Source: Hyphomicrobiales bacterium
GTDB lineage: Bacteria; Pseudomonadota; Alphaproteobacteria; Rhizobiales; Rhizobiaceae
Direction: 5' to 3'
Assembly: GCA_026400435.1 (NCBI GenBank)
Contig: JAPLOZ010000045.1
Location: 1-64,000, forward strand
DNA: 64,000 nt
Shown here one piece after another: positions 30,392 through 41,932 of the stretch. The position numbers were made by a program, and so were the translations under genes. Position 1 is the first letter of the stretch. The number at the start of each line of letters is the position of its first letter. The notes beneath the pieces are model-generated. The model made no database searches, was not told the DNA's origin, and worked only from the letters and a program-made list of their open reading frames with translations.

Positions 30392-31333
30392 TCAGTGGAA
30401 GCGATAGTTGGCCGCGACTTCTTCGCCGAGCCGGTTGTTGTCGCGGATGAAGTCGGTCAGGAACTCGTGCAGCCCCTCGTCGAATATCTGCTTGATCGAG
30501 CTGACGCGCAGCTTGGCGAGGGTATCCTCGACAATCTGATGACAGGGCAGCCGCTGGCCGTAGTCTTCCTCGCGGAAGCGCAGATGCTCAGCAAGGAAGC
30601 GATAGCAGAAGGTGAGAGAACGCGGCATGCGGCCGTTGAGAATCAGATAGTCCGCGATGTTGGTGGGCTTGTATTCGGCATCATAGACCCAGCGGTACGA
30701 ACGATGCGCCGACACGGAGCGCAGGATCGACTCCCACTGATAGTTGTCGAGCGTCGAACCGACCCACGAGACCGAAGGCAACAGCACATAGTATTTGACG
30801 TCGAGAATGCGCGCCGTGTTGTCCGCTCGCTCGACATAGGTTCCCATCTGGGCAAAGTCGAAGATCTCGTTGCGCAGCATCGTGCCGTAGAAGCAGCCGC
30901 GGATCAGCGCCGTCTCGCGCTTGATCGCGTCAAGCACCTTGGGCAGTTCCCGATCGTCGATCGGCGTAGCCAGTATCCGCTTCAGCGCCATCCATCCCTC
31001 GTTGATGGCTTCCCACGTCTCGCGGGTCAGCGCGGTTCGCACCATGCGCGCGTTGAACCGGGCGGTCTCCATGGACGACAGAGCGCTCGAAGGGTTGGTC
31101 GTGTCGCGGATAAGGAAATCCGCCACCGATTCCGAGGTGTATTCGCTATATTTCGCCCCAAAGCCGTGATCGGCGCCGGCAGACAGCACGACCGACTTCC
31201 ATTCCTCGCCGGCATCCTGGGTCCTCGTCAGCGCCATGCGCAGCCCGGCATCGACAAGGCGCGCCATGTTTTCCGCCCGCTCGATGTAGCGGTTCATCCA
31301 GTAGAGTCCGTTTGCGACACGCCCAAGAAGCAT
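30392..31333 (-). CDS. Alpha-E domain protein
   Basis: A largely helical 313-residue protein of the alpha-E family, opening MLLGRVANGLYWMNRYIERAEN. No catalytic motif is evident. The family always travels with the circularly permuted ATP-grasp gene. In the genomic analysis of amidoligases by Iyer and colleagues it was predicted to be part of a peptide-synthesis system. It could bind the peptide product or scaffold the ligase. The gene follows the ATP-grasp gene after a 139-base repeat-bearing spacer. Confidence 0.88.
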   Translation of the reverse strand: MLLGRVANGLYWMNRYIERAENMARLVDAGLRMALTRTQDAGEEWKSVVLSAGADHGFGAKYSEYTSESVADFLIRDTTNPSSALSSMETARFNARMVRTALTRETWEAINEGWMALKRILATPIDDRELPKVLDAIKRETALIRGCFYGTMLRNEIFDFAQMGTYVERADNTARILDVKYYVLLPSVSWVGSTLDNYQWESILRSVSAHRSYRWVYDAEYKPTNIADYLILNGRMPRSLTFCYRFLAEHLRFREEDYGQRLPCHQIVEDTLAKLRVSSIKQIFDEGLHEFLTDFIRDNNRLGEEVAANYRFH

Positions 31334-31341
31334 GGCTAGGC

Positions 31342-31474
31342 GGTGAATGGTGAATGATGAATGGTGAATAGACGCAATATCGGCTCCTCTATGAAGACTG
31401 ACAGATCGATGCGGGTGGGTATCGGCGGAAAGTCATGACCATTCACCGTTTGACCATTCACCATTCACTGATTC
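31342..31474. repeat. GTGAATG-rich inverted repeats flanking the alpha-E / ATP-grasp spacer
   Basis: The left block (31342-31369) is built of GGTGAATG-type units. The right block (31438-31474) has the complementary CATTCACC units. A 14-base GTGAATGGTGAATG is shared exactly in inverted orientation, so the 139-base spacer could fold as a long hairpin. The right block runs into the ATP-grasp stop codon. Confidence 0.6.
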
Positions 31475-32909
31475 AGTCATCCAGCACCCACGTATCCTTG
31501 GTTCCGCCCCCCTGCGACGAGTTCACCACAAGGGAGCCCTCCTTCAAGGCCACGCGCGTCAAGCCTCCCGGCACGATCTGGATGCGGTCCGAAACCAGCA
31601 CGAAAGGCCTGAGGTCGACATGGCGCGGAGCGAGCCCCGCATCGGTCAGAATGGGGCAGGTGGAGAGCGAGAGTGTTGGCTGGGCGATATAGTTCGATGG
31701 ATTGGACGCCAGCTTCCTGGCGAACGTCTCACGCTCTTTCTTGCTGGAGGTCGGGCCTACCAGCATGCCGTATCCTCCCGAACCGTGCACCTCCTTGACC
31801 ACCAGGTCCTTGAGGTTTTCCTGCACGAATTTCAGGCTGTCCGGCTCCGAGCAGCGCCACGTCCGGATGTTTTCAAGAATTGCTTTGCGGCCAGTATAAA
31901 ACTCAATGATTTCAGGCATATAAGAATAGATGGCCTTGTCGTCGGCGATGCCGGTGCCGGGCGCGTTGGCGATCGTGATGTTGCCTGCGCGATAGACATC
32001 CATGATGCCTGGCACGCCGAGCGCGGAATCCGGACGGAAGGTCAGCGGATCGAGAAATGCATCGTCCACCCGGCGGTAAAGCACGTCGATCTGCTTGTAG
32101 CCTTCGGTTGTACGCATAGCGACATGGCCGTCGATGACGCGCAGGTCGTGCCCCTCGACGAGCTCAACGCCCATCTGGTCGGCCAGGAAGGCATGTTCGA
32201 AATAGGCCGAGTTGTAGCTGCCGGGCGTAAGCACGGCGATGGTCGGCGGCGTGCGCAGGTTTTCCGGACGCACTGCCGCGAGCGACTGGCGCAGCAGTTG
32301 CGGATAGTTCTCGACAGGCCGCACCCTGACCTTCTGGAACAGCTCCGGGAAGAGCTGCATCATGGTCTCGCGGTTTTCCAGCATGTAGGAGACGCCCGAC
32401 GGCGTGCGGGCGTTGTCTTCGAGCACGAAAAACTCGTCTTCGCCGGTACGCACGATGTCGACCCCGATGATGTGGGTGTAGACGCCAGCCGGCGGACGGA
32501 CGCCGATCATCTCCGGCAGGAAGGCGGCGTTCTCGGCAATGAGCGCCTTGGGCACGCGGCCGGCGCGCAGGATCTCCTGGCGGTGGTAGATGTCGTCGAG
32601 AAATGCATTGAGCGCCTGGACGCGCTGTTCGATGCCCTGCGTCAGCCGCCTCCACTCGGAACCGGAAATGATGCGCGGCACGATGTCGAAGGGGATCAGG
32701 CGCTCGGCAGCTTCTTCCTCGCCATAGACGGCAAAGGTTATGCCTGTCTTGCGGAATACGCGCTCGGCATCGCGCATCTTTTCGGTCAGCCTTGCCGGGT
32801 CCTGCTGCTTCAGCCAGCGGTCATAGGCGGCATATGAATGTCTGAGACCAGATTTCTCCGGCAGCATTTCGTCGAACGCAACCAAGCGCGTACTCCCCTG
32901 TAGCGCCAT
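31473..32909 (-). CDS. Circularly permuted type 2 ATP-grasp protein
   Basis: A 478-residue member of the circularly permuted ATP-grasp family, the presumed amide ligase of the Anbu cassette. Conserved stretches include GITFAVYGEEEAAERLIPFD, GVDIVRTGEDEFFVLEDNARTPSGVSYM, and a glycine-rich VVKEVHGSGGYGMLVGP that fits the ATP-binding loop. It ends GSLVVNSSQGGGTKDTWVL. By family it would join amino acids or peptides using ATP; substrates are unknown. It is the first gene of the four-gene unit, divergent from the DUF4864 gene. Confidence 0.9.
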   Translation of the reverse strand: MALQGSTRLVAFDEMLPEKSGLRHSYAAYDRWLKQQDPARLTEKMRDAERVFRKTGITFAVYGEEEAAERLIPFDIVPRIISGSEWRRLTQGIEQRVQALNAFLDDIYHRQEILRAGRVPKALIAENAAFLPEMIGVRPPAGVYTHIIGVDIVRTGEDEFFVLEDNARTPSGVSYMLENRETMMQLFPELFQKVRVRPVENYPQLLRQSLAAVRPENLRTPPTIAVLTPGSYNSAYFEHAFLADQMGVELVEGHDLRVIDGHVAMRTTEGYKQIDVLYRRVDDAFLDPLTFRPDSALGVPGIMDVYRAGNITIANAPGTGIADDKAIYSYMPEIIEFYTGRKAILENIRTWRCSEPDSLKFVQENLKDLVVKEVHGSGGYGMLVGPTSSKKERETFARKLASNPSNYIAQPTLSLSTCPILTDAGLAPRHVDLRPFVLVSDRIQIVPGGLTRVALKEGSLVVNSSQGGGTKDTWVLDD

Positions 32910-33185
32910 TTGAAAATGCGTCGCGGTGGAAAAGCAAGCGCAATCGCCGAAATCAGCCTAGAGTTAGGCCAATCGAGGAAATCTGCCAAAAATGAGAGCA
33001 TCCATTCTCGGATTTATGTCGGAATTTGCTCAAGGCAGGTGCAGGCGGCAGGCGGCAATTCACCGGGGAATCATACTGCGCCTCCGATTTTTTTGGGGCG
33101 GCGAAACCGCAACGACCCGCCGAGCGTATAACAGCAAGCTAATAATGGCCTTGCGCAACATCCGCTTTACTCAGGGGGCAAGAGC
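32910..33185. other. Divergent intergenic region, ATP-grasp gene / DUF4864 gene
   Basis: 276 bases without a supportable gene. It must hold the promoters of the Anbu cassette (minus strand) and the DUF4864 gene (plus strand). AT-rich patches occur near 33090 and 33130-33145. I see no clear palindrome or repeat in it. Confidence 0.5.
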
Positions 33186-33605
33186 ATGCGTGCAATCAGA
33201 GCATCCCTTCTCGTGGCCGCCTTGCTCGGCGCAACGGCTGCTTTTGCCGGCGACGCCGAGATAAAAGCTGCCCAGGGCACGGTCGACGCCCAGCTCAAGG
33301 CCCTCAAATCCGGCGACGGCGCGCTCGCCTATTCGTTTGCTGCTCCAACGATCCAGCGAATTTTTCCGACCGCCGACATCTTCATGAACATGGTTGAGAG
33401 CGGGTACCAGCCGGTACGCAATCCGCGCAACTACGCGTTCGGCAAGGCCGAGGAGATGGGCGCCGGCAAGATTGCACAGCAGGTGCTGCTCACCGGACCC
33501 GACGGCAAGGAATACGAGGCGCTCTATACGCTCGAACTGCAGCCCGACGGGGTCTGGCGCGTCACCGGCGTCAGCCTGAAGGCGTCCAACGCTCTGAGCA
33601 CCTAG
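33186..33605 (+). CDS. Exported DUF4864 protein
   Basis: A 139-residue protein with a signal peptide (MRAIRASLLVAALLGATAAFA, cleavage before GDAEIK). The mature domain fits DUF4864, an NTF2/cystatin-like alpha+beta fold. It begins with a helix containing VDAQLKALKSGDGALAYSFAAP and ends in strands YTLELQPDGVWRVTGVSL. The function is unknown; a periplasmic ligand-binding role is possible from the fold. It converges on tgt with a gap of only 12 bases. Confidence 0.8.
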   Translation: MRAIRASLLVAALLGATAAFAGDAEIKAAQGTVDAQLKALKSGDGALAYSFAAPTIQRIFPTADIFMNMVESGYQPVRNPRNYAFGKAEEMGAGKIAQQVLLTGPDGKEYEALYTLELQPDGVWRVTGVSLKASNALST

Positions 33606-33617
33606 CCGCACGCTTGT

Positions 33618-34748
33618 TCATAACGGTCGCAAGTCTCCCCTCGCCCAGCCTTCGGCCATTGCGGCCGCGCGGTCGGCGAATGTTCCGCCCTCGATCGCGC
33701 TGCGAATGTCCTGCATCAGGCGCTGGTAGTAGGCGAGGTTGTTCCAGGTCAGCAGCATCGCGCCGAGCGCTTCCTGCGACTTCACCAGATGGTGCAGATA
33801 GGCGCGTGAATAGTCGCGAGCAGCCGGGCAGTCGCTCTCCTCGTCGAGCGGGCGCGGATCGTCGGCATGGCGCGCGTTGCGCAGATTGACCTTGCCGCGC
33901 CGCGTGTAGGCGAGGCCGTGCCGCCCTGCCCTTGTCGGCATCACGCAGTCGAACATGTCGATGCCGCGCGCCACCGATTTCAGAATGTCGTCGGGTGTAC
34001 CAACCCCCATCAGATAGCGCGGCTTTTCGGTCGGCAACTCGGGACAGGTGATGTCGAGCATCTCCAGCATCACGCCCTGCGGCTCGCCGACCGCCAGCCC
34101 GCCCACAGCATAGCCCTTCAGGTTCATCGACGTCAGCGCCTGCGCGGAACGGACGCGCAACGCGGCGATATCGCCCCCCTGCACGATGCCGAACATCGCC
34201 TTGCCAGCCTGGTCGCCAAACGCGGTCTTGCAGCGCTCGGCCCAGCGCAGCGAAAGCTCCATCGCGCGCTCGATCTCATCCGGCTTCGAAGGCAGCGCCA
34301 CGCATTCGTCGAGCTGCATCTGGATGTCGGAATCGAGCAGGCCCTGGATCTCGATCGAACGCTCCGGCGTCATCTCGTAGGGCGCTCCGTCGATGTGCGA
34401 GCGGAAAGTCACGCCCTTTTCGGTCAGTTTGCGGAGCTTTGACAATGACATCACCTGGAAGCCGCCGCTGTCGGTCAGGATTGGGTGCGGCCAGCGGGCA
34501 AATTCGTGCAGGCCGCCGAGCCGTGCGATGCGCTCGGCGCCGGGCCGCAGCATCAGGTGGTAGGTGTTGCCTAGAATGATGTCGGAGCCGAGTTCGCGCA
34601 CCTGATCGAGATACATCGCCTTGACAGTGCCCGCCGTACCGACCGGCATGAAGGCAGGCGTGCGCACGACCCCGCGCGGCATCGAAACCTCGCCGCGCCG
34701 CGCAGCGCCGTCGGTTCCGAGCAGCTTGAACCTGAAGTCGTCAGTCAT
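33618..34748 (-). CDS. tgt: tRNA-guanine transglycosylase
   Basis: Exchanges guanine 34 of GUN-anticodon tRNAs for preQ1 in queuosine biosynthesis. The 376-residue product begins [20 protein letters not shown]. It contains the active-site region [11 protein letters not shown], the GGLAVGEP loop and [12 protein letters not shown]. The nucleophilic Asp lies in [15 protein letters not shown] 34748 overlaps the queA stop by four bases (ATGA); the frame upstream of it is shadow. The two consecutive queuosine enzymes are therefore coupled. Confidence 0.96.
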   Translation of the reverse strand: MTDDFRFKLLGTDGAARRGEVSMPRGVVRTPAFMPVGTAGTVKAMYLDQVRELGSDIILGNTYHLMLRPGAERIARLGGLHEFARWPHPILTDSGGFQVMSLSKLRKLTEKGVTFRSHIDGAPYEMTPERSIEIQGLLDSDIQMQLDECVALPSKPDEIERAMELSLRWAERCKTAFGDQAGKAMFGIVQGGDIAALRVRSAQALTSMNLKGYAVGGLAVGEPQGVMLEMLDITCPELPTEKPRYLMGVGTPDDILKSVARGIDMFDCVMPTRAGRHGLAYTRRGKVNLRNARHADDPRPLDEESDCPAARDYSRAYLHHLVKSQEALGAMLLTWNNLAYYQRLMQDIRSAIEGGTFADRAAAMAEGWARGDLRPL

Positions 34749-35821
34749 GGTCGGCCCGCGAACAAGAGACTGGCATCGCCATAGGAATAGAACCTGTAGC
34801 CGCTCTCTATGGCGTGAGAATAGGCCGCCTGCATGCGCTCCAGGCCGGAAAAAGCCGAGACCAGCATGAACAGTGTCGAGCGCGGCAGGTGGAAATTCGT
34901 CATCAGCGCGTCGGCAACCCGGAACCGGTAGCCCGGCGTGATGAAGATGTCGGTAGCGCCAGACCATTGCGCGAGATGCCCGTCGTCCGAGGCGGCGCTT
35001 TCGAGCAGCCGCAGCGATGTGGTTCCCACGCATACGATGCGATTTCCCCTTGCCCTCGCCGCGTTGATGGCAGCAGCCGTGGCGGCGGACACGTGGCCAG
35101 TCTCGGCATGCATCTTGTGGTCCGCCGTATCGTCGGCCTTGACCGGCAGGAAGGTCCCTGCCCCGACATGCAGCGTCACGAAATGCCGCTCTATGCCGCG
35201 TGCGTCGAGCCTAGCAAACAGCTCCGGCGTGAAATGCAGCCCCGCCGTCGGCGCCGCCACAGCTCCCTCGTCCCTGGCGTAGATGGTCTGGTAGTCGGCG
35301 AGGTCGCGCTCATCCTCGGGCCGTTTCGAGGCGATGTAGGGCGGCAGCGGTATGTGGCCGACCGCATGCAGCGCTTCGTCGAGGAAAGGCCCAGCGAGGT
35401 CGAAGGCGAGCAGCACTTCGCCGCCATCCCGCTTCTCGACCACGGTCGCGTCAAGCTTACCCAGGAAACACGAATTCCTGTCGTGGCCGAAATGAATGCG
35501 GTCGCCCTCGGCCACGCGCTTGCCTGGCCGAACAAACGCCAGCCAGCGGTCGGGCGCAATGCGCATGTGCAGCGTCGCATCGACTGCGGCCGAGGCGTCG
35601 CCGCGCCGGCGGATGCCGGAAAGCCGCGCCGGGATTACCCTGGTGTCGTTGAAGACAAGAAGATCGCCCGGATCGATCAGCGACGGGAGGTCGCTGACGA
35701 CGCGGTCGGCGAGAGGATGCCTGGCGTGAACCACAAGCAGCCTTGCCTGATCGCGCGGGCTTGCCGGACGTAGCGCGATACGGTCTTCAGGCAGGTCGAA
35801 ATCGAAAAGATCTACGCGCAT
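34745..35821 (-). CDS. queA: S-adenosylmethionine:tRNA ribosyltransferase-isomerase
   Basis: Adds the epoxycyclopentane ring to preQ1-modified tRNA. The 358-residue product starts [20 protein letters not shown], the family N-terminus. It contains [14 protein letters not shown] and [12 protein letters not shown], and the C-terminal [19 protein letters not shown]. It overlaps tgt downstream by four bases. Its ATG overlaps the stop of the upstream DMT-type transporter gene by one base, so the three genes form one transcript. Confidence 0.96.
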   Translation of the reverse strand: MRVDLFDFDLPEDRIALRPASPRDQARLLVVHARHPLADRVVSDLPSLIDPGDLLVFNDTRVIPARLSGIRRRGDASAAVDATLHMRIAPDRWLAFVRPGKRVAEGDRIHFGHDRNSCFLGKLDATVVEKRDGGEVLLAFDLAGPFLDEALHAVGHIPLPPYIASKRPEDERDLADYQTIYARDEGAVAAPTAGLHFTPELFARLDARGIERHFVTLHVGAGTFLPVKADDTADHKMHAETGHVSAATAAAINAARARGNRIVCVGTTSLRLLESAASDDGHLAQWSGATDIFITPGYRFRVADALMTNFHLPRSTLFMLVSAFSGLERMQAAYSHAIESGYRFYSYGDASLLFAGRP

Positions 35822-36270
35822 CAGGTCAGGCGGATGAGCACCGCTCCCGCCATCAGAAGGACGGCGCCCGCCACGCGCCCAAGCGAGATTTCGCGGACCG
35901 CCATGCCGAGGAATCCGACCCTGTCCATCAGCACGCCAGCCAGCAGTTGGCCGGCCACTATCAGCGCCATCAGAGCGGCGGCGCCGATGCGCGGGATGAG
36001 CAATGTGGAGATGGTGACGTAGGAGCCGCCGAGCAGCCCGCCGGCAACAAAGAGCCAGGGCGCCGGCGCTTTCCAGTCGAGCGAGATGCCCTGCGCGCGG
36101 GTGACGACGAACGTCACCAGCCCCAGCACAATCGCACCCGACAGGAAGGAGAAGGCAGCGGCAGCAACGGACAAGCCGAGGCCGCGCGCAAGCTGCGAGT
36201 TGATCGGCGCCTGGATAGCGATAAACGACCCCGACAGGATGCCGAGCAGCGACCAGAACAATCCAATCAT
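35821..36270 (-). CDS. Small DMT-superfamily transporter (YdcZ/DUF606 type)
   Basis: A 149-residue integral membrane protein with five hydrophobic segments, half the size of ordinary EamA proteins and typical of the YdcZ/DUF606 group. Segments include [41 protein letters not shown] and [20 protein letters not shown]. Such half-size proteins generally work as dimers. The substrate is unknown. Its coupling to queA and tgt may be incidental, though a role in queuine or precursor uptake cannot be excluded. Confidence 0.85.
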   Translation of the reverse strand: MIGLFWSLLGILSGSFIAIQAPINSQLARGLGLSVAAAAFSFLSGAIVLGLVTFVVTRAQGISLDWKAPAPWLFVAGGLLGGSYVTISTLLIPRIGAAALMALIVAGQLLAGVLMDRVGFLGMAVREISLGRVAGAVLLMAGAVLIRLT

Positions 36271-36295
36271 CGGCGGCAGCTCCCGCTCCGGCGGT

Positions 36296-36808
36296 CTACT
36301 TTACGTCCGCCGCGACCTTCATCGAGACGATCTTGTCTGGGTCCTGCACAGGCTCGCCGCGCTTGATCTTGTCGACATTCTCCATGCCTTCGATCACCTG
36401 CCCCCATACCGTGTACTGCCGGTTGAGGAAGCTCGCATCGTCGAAGCAGATGAAGAACTGCGAATTCGCCGAGTTCGGGTTCTGCGAGCGCGCCATCGAA
36501 CAGGTGCCGCGACCGTGACCGGAGTTTGAGAACTCCGCCTTCAGGTCGGGCTTGTCTGACCCGCCCATGCCCGCGCGGGCCGGGTTGAAATCCTTGCCGC
36601 CCGATTTTCCGAACTTGACGTCGCCGGTCTGCGCCATGAACCCGTCGATCACGCGGTGAAACACCACGCCGTCATAAGCGCCCTCGCGGGCCAGTTCCTT
36701 GATACGGCCGACATGGCCGGGAGCCAGGTCGGGAAACAACTCGATGACGACCTTGCCTTTGGTCGTGTCCAGAATAAGCGCGTTCTCGCGGTCCTTGATG
36801 TCGGCCAT
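36296..36808 (-). CDS. ppiB: Cytoplasmic cyclophilin-type peptidyl-prolyl isomerase
   Basis: Catalyzes cis-trans isomerization of proline peptide bonds. The 170-residue single cyclophilin domain lacks a signal peptide. It retains the catalytic core VVFHRVIDGFMAQTGD, with the arginine in FHRVI, and then MARSQNPNSANSQFFICF and YTVWGQVIEGMENVD. The start at 36808 (MADIKDREN) matches the family; the longer frame overlaps the upstream gene. It sits 22 bases after a closely related periplasmic paralog. Confidence 0.95.
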   Translation of the reverse strand: MADIKDRENALILDTTKGKVVIELFPDLAPGHVGRIKELAREGAYDGVVFHRVIDGFMAQTGDVKFGKSGGKDFNPARAGMGGSDKPDLKAEFSNSGHGRGTCSMARSQNPNSANSQFFICFDDASFLNRQYTVWGQVIEGMENVDKIKRGEPVQDPDKIVSMKVAADVK

Positions 36809-36830
36809 TTGGGAATCCCTTCTTTGAAAC

Positions 36831-37412
36831 CTAGTTGGCGTCCGCCGCGACACGCACCTTGATCATACGGTCGGGGTCGCTGACGGAACCGTTGTTTGCC
36901 TCGTCGCCCTTCTTCACGTCGTCGATCAGGTCCATGCCCTTCTCGACGCTGCCGACTACGGTGTACTGGCCGTTGAGAGAGCTTGCGTCGCCGAAGGTTA
37001 TGAAAAACTGCGAGTTCGCGGAATTCGGGTCCTGAGCGCGGGCCATGCCTACGGTGCCGCGCACGAACGGCTCATTGGAGAACTCTGCCGGCAGATCCGG
37101 TTTGCTGGAGCTTCCCATCCCGGCCGCGCTTGGGTCGTAGCCGTCATTCAGGTCGCCAAACTGAACGTCGCCGGTCTGCGCCATGAAGCCATCGATCACC
37201 CTATGAAAGGCAACGTTGTCGTAGGCGCCTTCGCGCGCCAGTTCCTTGATCCGCGCGACATGCTGCGGCGCCAGATCCGGCCTCAGGGCAATTGTCACGT
37301 CGCCGTTCTTGAGCGTGATGATCAGGGTGTTCTCCGGGTCGGCGGCGTAGGCGAGCTGCGACATCATCAATGTCGCGGCAACGACGCACGCCGAAGCGAG
37401 CATTTTCAGCAT
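36831..37412 (-). CDS. ppiA: Periplasmic cyclophilin-type peptidyl-prolyl isomerase
   Basis: A 193-residue cyclophilin with a signal peptide (MLKMLASACVVAATLMMSQLAYA, cleavage before ADPENT), so it acts on proteins in the periplasm. The catalytic core VAFHRVIDGFMAQTGDVQFG and the downstream MARAQDPNSANSQFFITFGD are intact. High similarity to the next gene suggests tandem duplication with loss or gain of the export signal. coaD lies 17 bases upstream on the same strand. Confidence 0.95.
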   Translation of the reverse strand: MLKMLASACVVAATLMMSQLAYAADPENTLIITLKNGDVTIALRPDLAPQHVARIKELAREGAYDNVAFHRVIDGFMAQTGDVQFGDLNDGYDPSAAGMGSSSKPDLPAEFSNEPFVRGTVGMARAQDPNSANSQFFITFGDASSLNGQYTVVGSVEKGMDLIDDVKKGDEANNGSVSDPDRMIKVRVAADAN

Positions 37413-37429
37413 GAAATGTCTCCTGGACC

Positions 37430-37936
37430 TTATTTTCTGGATTTGAATTTCGCCTTCAGCGGCGCAACGACGGCCTTGGGTACGAACGGCCGGATGTCGC
37501 CGCCCATGGACGCAATCTGCCGCACGAGTGTGGCGGTAATGGTTCGAACAGAAGGGCTTGCCGGCAAAAACACGGTCTGCAGTTCGGGCGCCATCGTCTC
37601 GTTCATCCCCGCCATCTGCATTTCATAGTCGAGGTCGGTTCCGTCGCGCAGTCCGCGGATCATGATCGATGCCTTCAACTTCCTGGCGGCGTCGATGACC
37701 AGCCCGTCAAAGGCAACCACCTTGATGCGGCTGGCATCCTTGCCGAATTCCTGGGCGGCTACGGTCTCGATCAGCGCTACACGCTCGTCGAAGCTGAAAA
37801 GCGGCGCCTTGCCGGGATGGGTCCCGATCGCCGCGTAAACGGTGTCGGCAACGGCAAGGGACGCCTTGAGCACATCGAGGTGCCCGTTCGTCAGCGGGTC
37901 GAATGAGCCTGCATAGATGGCGTGGCGGCTTGTCAT
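37430..37936 (-). CDS. coaD: Phosphopantetheine adenylyltransferase
   Basis: Catalyzes the penultimate step of coenzyme A synthesis. The 168-residue nucleotidyltransferase begins [23 protein letters not shown], whose GHxD-type motif (NGHLD) is part of the ATP-binding TxGH site. [22 protein letters not shown] is the substrate-binding helix. The ATG at 37936 is chosen because the longer frame adds a leader absent from the family. Confidence 0.96.
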   Translation of the reverse strand: MTSRHAIYAGSFDPLTNGHLDVLKASLAVADTVYAAIGTHPGKAPLFSFDERVALIETVAAQEFGKDASRIKVVAFDGLVIDAARKLKASIMIRGLRDGTDLDYEMQMAGMNETMAPELQTVFLPASPSVRTITATLVRQIASMGGDIRPFVPKAVVAPLKAKFKSRK

Positions 37937-38094
37937 GCGCGTGCTTCTAGCGATCCGTCGCGGCAAAGGCAAATCCGCATGAACAGGCGATGAACGGCTG
38001 CATCAGCCCCTGTTAAAGGCCTTCTCACCAGTATGTGGGCGCCGGTTCTGAAACCAAAGCAGCCCATGCGCGTTGTTGGGCAGGAGATTTCGCC

Positions 38095-38229
38095 ATGATG
38101 ATCTACATGCTCGCTACCGCAATGACCATCGCCATGCTGATCGCAACCGCCTTCGGATTGCATCAGGAAACCGAGCGCATGCGCCTCAAGGACAAGCAGA
38201 ACACGCGCGAGGGTTTCGGCTGGAGCTGA
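38095..38229 (+). CDS. Small single-pass membrane protein, 44 residues
   Basis: The ORF MMIYMLATAMTIAMLIATAF then GLHQETERMRLKDKQNTRE has AGGAG eight bases before the first ATG. It has one hydrophobic helix followed by a charged tail, and the helix-tail pattern argues against a random frame. Plus-strand placement between coaD and the convergent end of gyrA leaves it free of overlap. I recall similar short hypothetical proteins in Mesorhizobium but no function is known. Confidence 0.5.
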   Translation: MMIYMLATAMTIAMLIATAFGLHQETERMRLKDKQNTREGFGWS

Positions 38230-38256
38230 AGGTCGCCGGTGCCAGTCTGGCGGCGC

Positions 38257-41049
<2,793 letters not shown>

Positions 41050-41083
41050 TTCGGTCCACGCAATTCAGGAATCAGGCCTTCCT

Positions 41084-41111
41084 TATATAGGAAGCGATGG
41101 GAATTCTCCAA
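41084..41111 (-). promoter_or_regulatory. Candidate sigma-70 promoter of gyrA
   Basis: On the minus strand TTGGAG (41111-41106) and TATATA (41089-41084) are 16 bases apart, about 35 bases before the gyrA ATG. The spacing and position are good; the -35 box is imperfect. Confidence 0.4.
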
Positions 41112-41293
41112 CGCGCCACGGAGTTATCCAGCGCTGGTTTTGCATAGAAATTTCAATCGGATATGCCAAAATACAGTGACTTCGCGTCAAGCTTGTCGAC
41201 CGGCACTGGCAGGTCATTGCGGCGTGAAAGCGGCAACTGTCGGGCTGGCGTCTGACAAAAGGGCGGGCTAGCCTGCCGGCGAGGGGAATGGCG

Positions 41294-41923
41294 ATGCCGA
41301 ATTACGACAGTATTTTCAATGCCTTCCTGACGATTCTGGTGACCATTGACCCACCGGGACTCGCGCCGCTTTTCCTCGCGGTCACGCGGGGCATGAATCG
41401 CCACGAGCGCAGTCAGGTCTCCGTCCGGGCCTCGCTGATTGCGTTTGGTGTGATGGCCGTGTTCGCCATTGCCGGGGCGACGATCCTCTCGGTCTTCGGC
41501 ATAACCCTGCCCGCATTCCGCGTCGCCGGCGGGTTCCTTCTGTTTTTTATCGCCTTCGAAATGATCTTCGAGAAGCGTCAGGACCGGAAGGAAAAGACCG
41601 CCGACGTCGCGATCACCAAAGACCTGATCCACAATATCGCGGCCTTTCCGCTCGCGATTCCGTTGATTGCCGGACCAGGCGCCATTTCGGCGACCGTTCT
41701 GCTCTCCGGCTCGTTCCAGGGTCCGGTCGCCAAAGCCGCGCTGGTCGGGATAATCGGCGCCTGCCTCGGGCTTACCTACCTGGTGTTCCTGCTCTCCGAG
41801 CGCATCGACCGCATCCTGGGCGAGACCGGCCGTTCCATCCTGACGCGGCTGCTGGGCGTGCTGCTTGCGGCGCTGGCTGTGCAGTTCGTCGCCGACGGCA
41901 TCCGGGCGCTGATCGCGGCATAG
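41294..41923 (+). CDS. MarC family integral membrane protein
   Basis: A 209-residue protein with six hydrophobic segments, matching the MarC/UPF0056 family. It opens NAFLTILVTIDPPGLAPLFLA and includes FRVAGGFLLFFIAFEMIF and FPLAIPLIAGPGAISATVLL, the conserved second-half motif. Despite its name the family has no proven drug-resistance role; export of small molecules or amino acids has been suggested. ATG 41294 is chosen because GAGGGG lies seven bases before it. It converges on the HprK-like gene with a 9-base gap. Confidence 0.88.
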   Translation: MPNYDSIFNAFLTILVTIDPPGLAPLFLAVTRGMNRHERSQVSVRASLIAFGVMAVFAIAGATILSVFGITLPAFRVAGGFLLFFIAFEMIFEKRQDRKEKTADVAITKDLIHNIAAFPLAIPLIAGPGAISATVLLSGSFQGPVAKAALVGIIGACLGLTYLVFLLSERIDRILGETGRSILTRLLGVLLAALAVQFVADGIRALIAA

Positions 41924-41932
41924 GACCGCCGG

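Noticed and set aside
34749-35033. N-terminal extension of tgt
   Set aside because: It overlaps queA and has no homology to the family; the ATGA overlap at 34745-34748 marks the true start.
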